A stretch of 64,000 bases of DNA from Acidobacteriota bacterium (GTDB lineage: Bacteria; Acidobacteriota; Terriglobia; Terriglobales; Acidobacteriaceae). The stretch covers positions 281,295 to 345,294 of the forward strand of contig JAFDVW010000013.1 in the NCBI GenBank assembly GCA_018268755.1. The letters are read 5' to 3'. This document shows positions 58,845 to 64,000 of this stretch, piece after piece. Below the pieces are notes generated by a model that saw only the letters and a list, made by a program, of their open reading frames with translations, was not told the origin of the DNA and searched no databases. Numbering within the stretch: position 1 is the first letter of the stretch; each line of letters opens with the position of its first letter. A program made the position numbers and the translations under genes.

Positions 58845-59960
58845 ATGAACGGGAATGAAACTCTGGAACGCCAGCAACCCGATGCTCTGATGCTGTATGG
58901 CTTTTGGTATCGTGTGCTGCCCGCCGAAAAACTTCATCGCAATCAGTTGCAGAAAGCTGTCACCTTGGAAGTCCCGCTGGCCCTGGGGCGCGATGGGCAA
59001 GGCAAGCCTTTCGCGCTGCACGACGCCTGCCCGCATCGCGGCATGCCTCTTTATTGCGGCCGGTTTGACGGAAAGAATGTGGAGTGCAGTTATCATGGCT
59101 GGAAATTTGACGCCCATTCTGGCCAGTGCCAGCTGATTCCCTCGCTGACCTCGGACCAAAAATTAAAAGTCGACCGCATTTACGCAGGGAGCTATCCCTG
59201 CGAAGAGCGCGACAGCTATATCTGGGTATTTTTGCCGGAGCCGGCGCCGTCGGGCGCGGGCTTCTCCAAGGCCGCAGAGGCGCCGTTCGCCGTCCCCGAA
59301 ATCCCGAAATTCAGCGAGAAATATCGTAGTGCGTACCTGACCGCCGAAATGCCAGTGAGCGTAGACCACGGCATTATCGGTCTGATGGACCCGGCGCACG
59401 GCCCGTTTGTGCACCAGGCCTGGTGGTGGCGCACCCAGCACAGCATCTACGAGAAGAGGAAAAATTTCGAGCCGATTGCGAACGGTTTTCGCATGAGTGC
59501 GCACACGCCCAGTTCGAACAGTGCCCCCTATAAACTGCTGCGCCTGTACGCCGACGCCGACTCCATCACCACGACGATTGACTTCGTTCTGCCCAACCTG
59601 CGCTCGGAGACCATCCGGGCGGGGAAGTACTGGTTCTCGTCGCTGACCACGGTCACGCCCATCACGCGCAATCACTGCCGCATCGATGTGGTGGCCTGCT
59701 GGAACCTTTTTTACTCGCTGCCCTTTGTGCCCTCTCTGCTCAGGTTTGTCTTCGCCAAATTTGTAGAGCAGGACCGCTCCACCATGGAGCTGCAGGCGGA
59801 AGGGCTGAAGCACAACCCGCATTTAATGTTGATTGATGACGCCGACCGTCCGGCGAAGTGGTACTTTGCGCTCAAAGCGGCGCACCTGGAAGCCCAGCGC
59901 AATGGCGGCGAGCTGAAGCACCCGATCGCGGGGCCAGTCACGCTGAAGTGGAGAAGTTAG
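58845..59960 (+). CDS. Rieske non-haem iron oxygenase
   Basis: 371-residue ring-hydroxylating-type oxygenase alpha subunit. N-terminal Rieske domain (about 15-130) binds a 2Fe-2S cluster through CPHR (about 62) and CSYHGWKFD (about 81). The C-terminal catalytic domain (about 160-371) has a likely mononuclear iron site in GLMDPAHGPFVHQAWW. Similar proteins oxidise aromatic rings, sterols or cell pigments; the substrate is unclear. No reductase or ferredoxin gene adjoins it. It is separated from the amt4 operon by a terminator, so it has its own promoter. ATG 58845 lacks a strong ribosome site. Confidence 0.85.
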   Translation: MNGNETLERQQPDALMLYGFWYRVLPAEKLHRNQLQKAVTLEVPLALGRDGQGKPFALHDACPHRGMPLYCGRFDGKNVECSYHGWKFDAHSGQCQLIPSLTSDQKLKVDRIYAGSYPCEERDSYIWVFLPEPAPSGAGFSKAAEAPFAVPEIPKFSEKYRSAYLTAEMPVSVDHGIIGLMDPAHGPFVHQAWWWRTQHSIYEKRKNFEPIANGFRMSAHTPSSNSAPYKLLRLYADADSITTTIDFVLPNLRSETIRAGKYWFSSLTTVTPITRNHCRIDVVACWNLFYSLPFVPSLLRFVFAKFVEQDRSTMELQAEGLKHNPHLMLIDDADRPAKWYFALKAAHLEAQRNGGELKHPIAGPVTLKWRS

Positions 59961-60001
59961 GCCGCTGAGCCCTTCCATTGCTTTCTCGATTGTACTGAGT
60001 A

Positions 60002-60140
60002 CTGTCATGTTGAGCGGGGCGTATCCGCTGCGAAGCGGCGGATGGCGCAGTCGAAACATCCCTACGATCGGGAAGAAGGTAGGGCTTCTTCGACTCGGCG
60101 GCCTTCGCGGTACGAAGGCCTTCCTTGCTCAGAATGACAG
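60002..60140. repeat. Palindromic intergenic repeat (TGTCAT...ATGACA type)
   Basis: Ends CTGTCATGTTGAGC (60002) and GCTCAGAATGACAG (60127) pair at 12 of 14 positions. Inside lie further hairpins, for example GGCCTTCG-CGGTA-CGAAGGCC. It is the same kind of element as the one at 40447-40566. It fills the gap between two convergent genes; no gene is present in 59961-60243. Confidence 0.7.
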
Positions 60141-60243
60141 GGGCTTCTGGTTCATGCGGCAGTGTTGAGTTATCCGTGGATACCAACCTCTCGCCAGACC
60201 CTCTTCGTCATCAGGAATATTGCTTTTTGGGGTGCAGCAGAGG

Positions 60244-60606
60244 CTACTCTTTCACCAGAAAATCCATCGCTTCTTCGCGTGTTTTGAACGTGGGAAACTC
60301 CCGTTGTGAAAAGCTCTTGAAATTTTCGTAAAAGACCTTGGGCAGGCCTTCCGTTCCTATCCACGCGGCCCGCTTCACATGCGGACGATCAAATACCAGG
60401 ACTTCTTTGATTTTGGTGGCGATGCTCTTGTCGACGGGTGCTTCGGTGAAGTCGGCCAACACCAACACCGAATTGCGCGGTTGCTGTGTGACCGTGAGCT
60501 GGATCTCCTCCAGCAGCAGTATCATCTGCTGCCGGGTGGCGTGGCTGAAATCCAGGAGAAGGACCTTCTGCCCAGCATGCTCGATGAATTGGATGCGTTG
60601 CGTCAT
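60244..60606 (-). CDS. SpoIIAA-like/STAS-fold protein
   Basis: 120-residue single-domain protein with the alternating beta/alpha pattern of SpoIIAA-like (PF11964-type) proteins: KVLLLDFSH, SVLVLADFTEAPV, VKRAAWIGTEGLPKVFYENF, REFPTFKTREEAMDFLV. Proteins of this kind are small cytosolic or lipid-binding STAS relatives of unclear role. AGGAAAG precedes ATG 60606. Stands alone. Confidence 0.78.
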   Translation of the reverse strand: MTQRIQFIEHAGQKVLLLDFSHATRQQMILLLEEIQLTVTQQPRNSVLVLADFTEAPVDKSIATKIKEVLVFDRPHVKRAAWIGTEGLPKVFYENFKSFSQREFPTFKTREEAMDFLVKE

Positions 60607-60679
60607 GGCAACTGAACTTTCCTGAAGCGACTTTAAAGGTGTAGCAGCTTTTTGTCCCCGGCGGCAAGAGGCATCCGGC

Positions 60680-61060
60680 TTACCAGAGGACCTTGAGCCC
60701 TTTATATAGCTTCAATGCCTCATCTGGAGTCAGCATGGGAATGCGTTCGGCGATAGCCTGGGCGATGAGCTGCCGGTCAAAGGGATCGGAATGGTGCCGC
60801 GGCAAGGCGAATAATTGGAGAGCGTGCTCCGCAGTATAGGGCAAGATGCGAACGTCGAGATCGCGGATGGCGCGCTCCACGGTTTCACGGGTGAGATGGA
60901 GTTTGCCAGCCTGTACGTTAACCGCAATTTCGACCAGAGAAATTGCGCTGAGCTCAAGGATGTTTTCCCCGTTTTGAATCAAGGATGCGGCCCGCTTGCT
61001 CAGGCGGGCCGGCGATTCTACAGCAAAGATCAAAGTAGCGGTATCGAGAAGAAGGCGCAT
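60680..61060 (-). CDS. PIN-domain (VapC-type) toxin
   Basis: 126-residue PIN ribonuclease of a type II toxin-antitoxin system. The first acidic residue lies in LLLDTATLIFAV, the second in LSAISLVEIAVN, and the rest in HHSDPFDRQLIAQA with TPDEAL near the end, the usual PIN quartet. The start ATG comes one base after the antitoxin stop, so synthesis is coupled. RNA target unknown. Confidence 0.9.
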   Translation of the reverse strand: MRLLLDTATLIFAVESPARLSKRAASLIQNGENILELSAISLVEIAVNVQAGKLHLTRETVERAIRDLDVRILPYTAEHALQLFALPRHHSDPFDRQLIAQAIAERIPMLTPDEALKLYKGLKVLW

Positions 61061-61061
61061 C

Positions 61062-61304
61062 TCAGCGGCCCGCGAGAAAAGCTTCGACTTCCTCGTCCGG
61101 CATGGGTTTCCACCAGTCCGGATCGAGGAACTTGATTTGGCCCTTGAGCGTGCCCAGCGTGCGTTTCTTTTGCGCAGGTTTGCGGGTGCGGACGATATCC
61201 ACCACCGGCACCCCCCGGCGGCAGATGGTCACCGGGTGCCCGTCCTCGACTGCCTTAATCAACTCAGGAAGCTTGTTTTTGGCGTCGGCCACGCTGATTT
61301 CCAT
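61062..61304 (-). CDS. Phd/YefM-type antitoxin
   Basis: 80-residue antitoxin with the Phd/YefM N-terminus (MEISVADAKNKLPELIKAVE, GHPVTICRRGVPVVDIV) for operator binding. The C-terminal toxin-wrapping tail is FLDPDWWKPMPDEEVEAFL. The gene begins at the predicted transcription start of the promoter at 61311-61339, and a palindrome GCCATT...AATGGC overlaps the -10 element, in line with autoregulation. Neutralises the adjacent PIN toxin. Confidence 0.9.
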   Translation of the reverse strand: MEISVADAKNKLPELIKAVEDGHPVTICRRGVPVVDIVRTRKPAQKKRTLGTLKGQIKFLDPDWWKPMPDEEVEAFLAGR

Positions 61305-61307
61305 AAG

Positions 61308-61339
61308 GCCATTATAGCTATCTAAAATGGCTATCTCAA
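61308..61339 (-). promoter_or_regulatory. Sigma-70 promoter and operator of the toxin-antitoxin pair
   Basis: On the minus strand TTGAGA (61339-61334), a 17-base spacer and TATAAT (61316-61311). The -10 ends six bases before the ATG, which puts the start of transcription at the antitoxin start codon: a leaderless mRNA. GCCATT (61308-61313) and AATGGC (61326-61331) form an inverted repeat over the -10. Confidence 0.65.
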
Positions 61340-61419
61340 GCGTCTGCGCCGCGTGATTCGGGATTCCGGTATCCTTAACGATATGGCTGAAGCCATATCC
61401 TGATACGAGTCCTGCCCCT

Positions 61420-64000
61420 CTACCTAAGAAACGATTCCACTACGGCGTAAGCCCCGTCCAGCGCGGCGTCCAGAGCGCCGGGATCTTTGCCGCCGGCTTC
61501 GGCGAGGTCGGGGCGGCCTCCGCCTTTGCCGCCGACTTTTTGCGCCACCGGGCCGATGACCTTTCCGGCCTGCACTCTGGCAGTCAGATCTTTGGTGACG
61601 CCGACGATCAGGGCGACGTTGCCGTCCGTAGCTGAACCAAGCACCACCACGCCCGAGCCGATCTTGTCGCGCAACTGGTCGACCAGCGTGCGCATCTGGG
61701 CGCGCTCCAGGTTGTCCACGCGATGGGCCAGGACCTTCACTCCGTGCACATCTTTAATCTTGTCGGTGACCGAGGCTACTGAAGACGATGCTGACTTCAT
61801 GCGCGCCTGGTCGAGCTCGCGGGTGAGGCGCTTGATCTCGGCGTCTTTTTTCTCGAGCTCCGCTTTCAGGGCATCGGCCGGCGAGAGGGAAGCCTCGCGG
61901 CTGGTGAGTCCAGCGACCACGTTTTCCAGCGCATGGTCTTTACGGAAATGCTGTACCGAGCCTTCGCCGGTAATGGCCTCCACGCGGCGCACGCCCGAGG
62001 AGACGCTGCCTTCTTTAAGTATCTTGATCAGTCCGATTTCGCCGGTCTGCGCCGTGTGTGTGCCGCCGCACAGTTCGGTAGAGAAGTCGCCGATCCTGAT
62101 GACGCGTACCTTGTCGCCGTACTTTTCGCCGAAGAGCGCCATGGCGTGGTACTCATTGACGGCGACGTCGATCGGTACGTTTTCAATGACGTCGATTTTC
62201 GTGTTGCGCAGGACTTCTTGGTTGATGATGTCTTCGATGTCCTGCAGCTCTTCGTCTGCGACCGCGGTGAAGTGCGAGAAATCAAAGCGCAGATGCTGCG
62301 GCGCGACCAGCGAGCCCGCCTGCTTCACATGCTTGCCTAAAACTTCGCGCAGGCCGGCATGCAGCAGGTGGGTGGCGGTGTGGTTGCGCATGGTGGCGCT
62401 GCGAATGCCGGTGTCGACGACGGCGTCGACTTTGTCTCCCACGCGAATGGCCTGCTTGGCTGTAACCTGGTGCGCGCGCACGCCCTGCACCGGGTAGTAG
62501 CAGCCTTTCACGTCTGCAATGACAGTGTTGTGATCGTCGCTGTAGAACCAGCCGCGGTCGCCCACTTGCCCGCCGGCCTCGGCATAAAACGGAGTGTGGT
62601 CGAGGATGACCTCGCCCTCTTCGCCCGGTTTGAGCTCCTGCACGCCCTGTCCATTGCGGATGATGGCCAGCACTTCGCAGTTTTCCGAGCGCGTCTGACG
62701 ATAGCCTTCGAAATCGGACTTGGGCAGTTGCTGATACGCCGGGTTCGCCGTCTGCTTGGCCGCGCCTTTCCAGGAAGCGCGGGCACGGGATTTTTGCTCG
62801 TCCATGGCGCGGTCGAAGCCTTCCTGGTCAAAGGTGATGCCCTGATCTCGCGCCGCGTCCTGCATGAAGTCGAGCGGCATACCGAAGGTGTCGTAGAGCT
62901 TGAAGGCCTCTGGGCCAGACAGATGATTTTCTTTGAGCAGGGCTTCGAGCTTTTCCAGGCCCACATCGAGCGTGTGCGCAAAGCGAGTTTCTTCTACCAG
63001 CACAGTTTTCGAGACCCGCTCTGCCGTGTCATTTAACTCAGGATAGGCACCCTGCATCAAATCGCGCACGGCGAAAACCATTTCATGTAGAAAAGGCTTG
63101 GTTTGTCCCAACAATCTTCCGTGCGTAATGGCGCGGCGGATGATCTTGCGCAGCACGTAGCCGCGGCCTTCGTTGGAAGGCAGCACCCCGTCGGAGATGA
63201 GGAACGTCGCGGCCCGCGAGTGGTCGGCGATGACGCGCAGGGAGGCTGCTGATTTGTGTCCTTCTGCGGGACTGCATGCAGGCTGCGCGGGCGAGACGCC
63301 CGCGCCCGCACGGGTTGTGGCGCTGGCTGCGTCGGTGCTCGTGGAGGGGCGGGTGTCCTCACCCGCCCGGTCGTGCCGAAGGCGCGCCTCTTTATGTTCC
63401 GTCAGCTCTGCCGCCCGCGCAATCAGCGGGGTGAACAAATCCGTCTCGTAATTGGAGATCACGCCTTGCAGCACAGCCGCCATGCGCTCCAGGCCGGCGC
63501 CGGTGTCAATCGACGGTTTGGGCAGGGGATTCAGCTTTCCTGAGGCGTCGCGGTCAAACTGCATGAAGACAAGGTTCCAGATCTCCACATACCGCCCGCA
63601 CTCGCAGCCGAACTCGCAATCGGTATGGCCCTGATCGCTGGCCACCGCGCCCATGTCATAGTGGATCTCACTGCACGGGCCGCAGGGGCCGGTATCGCCC
63701 ATCTGCCAGAAGTTGTCTTTCGATCCCAGTTCGTAGATGCGTGCTTTGGGAACGCCCTCTCCCAGCCACAGGTCGTAGGCCTCCACGTCGCGCGGCACGC
63801 CATTTTCGCCCTTGAAGATAGTGATGTAGAGCTTCTCTTTGGCGATGCCAAACCAGGCGGGCGAGGTAATCAGCTCCCAGGCGTAGGCGACGGCGTCTTT
63901 TTTGAAGTAGTCGCCGAAGGAAAAGTTCCCCAGCATCTCGAAGAAAGTGTGATGGCGGTTGGTGAAGCCGACGTTTTCCAGGTCGTTGTGTTTGCCGCCG
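61420..64000 (-). CDS. alaS: Alanyl-tRNA synthetase (N-terminus cut by window edge)
   Basis: Class II synthetase charging tRNA-Ala; 859 residues visible, missing roughly the first 50-60. Class II core with [18 protein letters not shown] (motif 2 area), [10 protein letters not shown] and DTGAGLERM (motif 3). The editing domain has the zinc sites [13 protein letters not shown] and ELCGGTH, and the C-Ala domain with [17 protein letters not shown] lies at the end. A stretch of about 50 residues rich in Ala/Thr/Arg/Pro between LTEHKEARL and [10 protein letters not shown] is not typical of AlaRS and is encoded by palindromic DNA. Confidence 0.97.
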   Translation of the reverse strand, partial: GGKHNDLENVGFTNRHHTFFEMLGNFSFGDYFKKDAVAYAWELITSPAWFGIAKEKLYITIFKGENGVPRDVEAYDLWLGEGVPKARIYELGSKDNFWQMGDTGPCGPCSEIHYDMGAVASDQGHTDCEFGCECGRYVEIWNLVFMQFDRDASGKLNPLPKPSIDTGAGLERMAAVLQGVISNYETDLFTPLIARAAELTEHKEARLRHDRAGEDTRPSTSTDAASATTRAGAGVSPAQPACSPAEGHKSAASLRVIADHSRAATFLISDGVLPSNEGRGYVLRKIIRRAITHGRLLGQTKPFLHEMVFAVRDLMQGAYPELNDTAERVSKTVLVEETRFAHTLDVGLEKLEALLKENHLSGPEAFKLYDTFGMPLDFMQDAARDQGITFDQEGFDRAMDEQKSRARASWKGAAKQTANPAYQQLPKSDFEGYRQTRSENCEVLAIIRNGQGVQELKPGEEGEVILDHTPFYAEAGGQVGDRGWFYSDDHNTVIADVKGCYYPVQGVRAHQVTAKQAIRVGDKVDAVVDTGIRSATMRNHTATHLLHAGLREVLGKHVKQAGSLVAPQHLRFDFSHFTAVADEELQDIEDIINQEVLRNTKIDVIENVPIDVAVNEYHAMALFGEKYGDKVRVIRIGDFSTELCGGTHTAQTGEIGLIKILKEGSVSSGVRRVEAITGEGSVQHFRKDHALENVVAGLTSREASLSPADALKAELEKKDAEIKRLTRELDQARMKSASSSVASVTDKIKDVHGVKVLAHRVDNLERAQMRTLVDQLRDKIGSGVVVLGSATDGNVALIVGVTKDLTARVQAGKVIGPVAQKVGGKGGGRPDLAEAGGKDPGALDAALDGAYAVVESFLR
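63244..63390 (-). repeat. Palindromic repeat inserted in frame in alaS
   Basis: About 147 bases encode a low-complexity insert in the synthetase. The DNA holds two strong perfect or near-perfect palindromes: GCGCGGGCG-AGA-CGCCCGCGC (63285-63305) and GGGCGGGTGTCCTCACCCGCCC (63347-63368). The second is a GC-rich version of the hairpin after the alpha-galactosidase gene (33594-33621). It reads through in frame without stop. Confidence 0.6.

Overview
The window reads as a chromosomal segment of a soil or sediment Acidobacteriota (Terriglobia-like) genome. This is inferred from four things: a giant TonB-dependent receptor with an N-terminal carboxypeptidase-regulatory-like domain, Tat-exported glycosidase-like proteins, a DUF6599-like protein, and palindromic intergenic repeats, all in a moderately GC-rich background. 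No phage, transposase, integrase or CRISPR array was found.

Layout. (1) 0-5 kb: a metallophosphoesterase lipoprotein cut by the left edge, a first ammonium transporter (amt1), a NapH-like polyferredoxin membrane protein and an overlapping DUF3079 protein. (2) 5-23.4 kb: a carbohydrate or sugar-acid catabolic locus. A divergent IclR regulator sits over GTTCCAC/GTGGAAC palindromes. It faces an eleven-gene co-directional run: TonB receptor, two tandem Tat-exported (alpha/alpha)6-glycosidase-like paralogues, an enolase-superfamily dehydratase, a PIG-L deacetylase, an SDR dehydrogenase, an RraA-fold aldolase, an M81/MlrC-like protein, a mutarotase-like protein and a split two-gene DMT exporter/importer. 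A second enolase-superfamily dehydratase lies beyond iclR. (3) tRNA-Val at 23.8 kb. (4) 24.5-31 kb: a KefB-type antiporter, a SpoIIE-type phosphatase, and a two-gene signalling unit made of a cyclic-nucleotide-binding histidine kinase and a receiver-glutaredoxin-thioredoxin-reductase fusion. (5) 31-45.9 kb: a Tat-exported GH36 alpha-galactosidase, an HtrA protease, PilZ plus a degenerate LuxR-type regulator, a MerR-TPR protein, an OlsF-like double acyltransferase coupled to a PhoU-like protein, tRNA-Thr, a zinc-ribbon membrane protein, a DUF6599-like protein, an AMIN/amidase_3 cell-wall hydrolase and a lytic transglycosylase. (6) 46.8-58.8 kb: an ammonium island with a beta-barrel porin, three more amt genes, three PII (glnK-like) genes, an NhaD/ArsB-type ion transporter, a tail-anchored TPR protein and three tiny two-TM proteins. 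(7) 58.8-64 kb: a Rieske oxygenase, a SpoIIAA-like protein, a PIN/Phd toxin-antitoxin pair with an apparently leaderless promoter, and alaS cut by the right edge.

Working together: the region 2 genes plausibly import an oligosaccharide across the outer membrane, process it in the periplasm, then oxidise, dehydrate and split the resulting sugar acids. Region 6 looks like an outer-membrane-to-cytosol ammonium acquisition and sensing module with unusual redundancy (four Amt and three PII proteins in one window). The most unusual observations are this Amt/PII island with its unexplained small membrane proteins, the receiver-glutaredoxin-TrxR fusion lacking the usual CxxC, a decayed copy of an amt signal-peptide region upstream of amt2, and a palindromic repeat apparently inserted in frame inside alaS.
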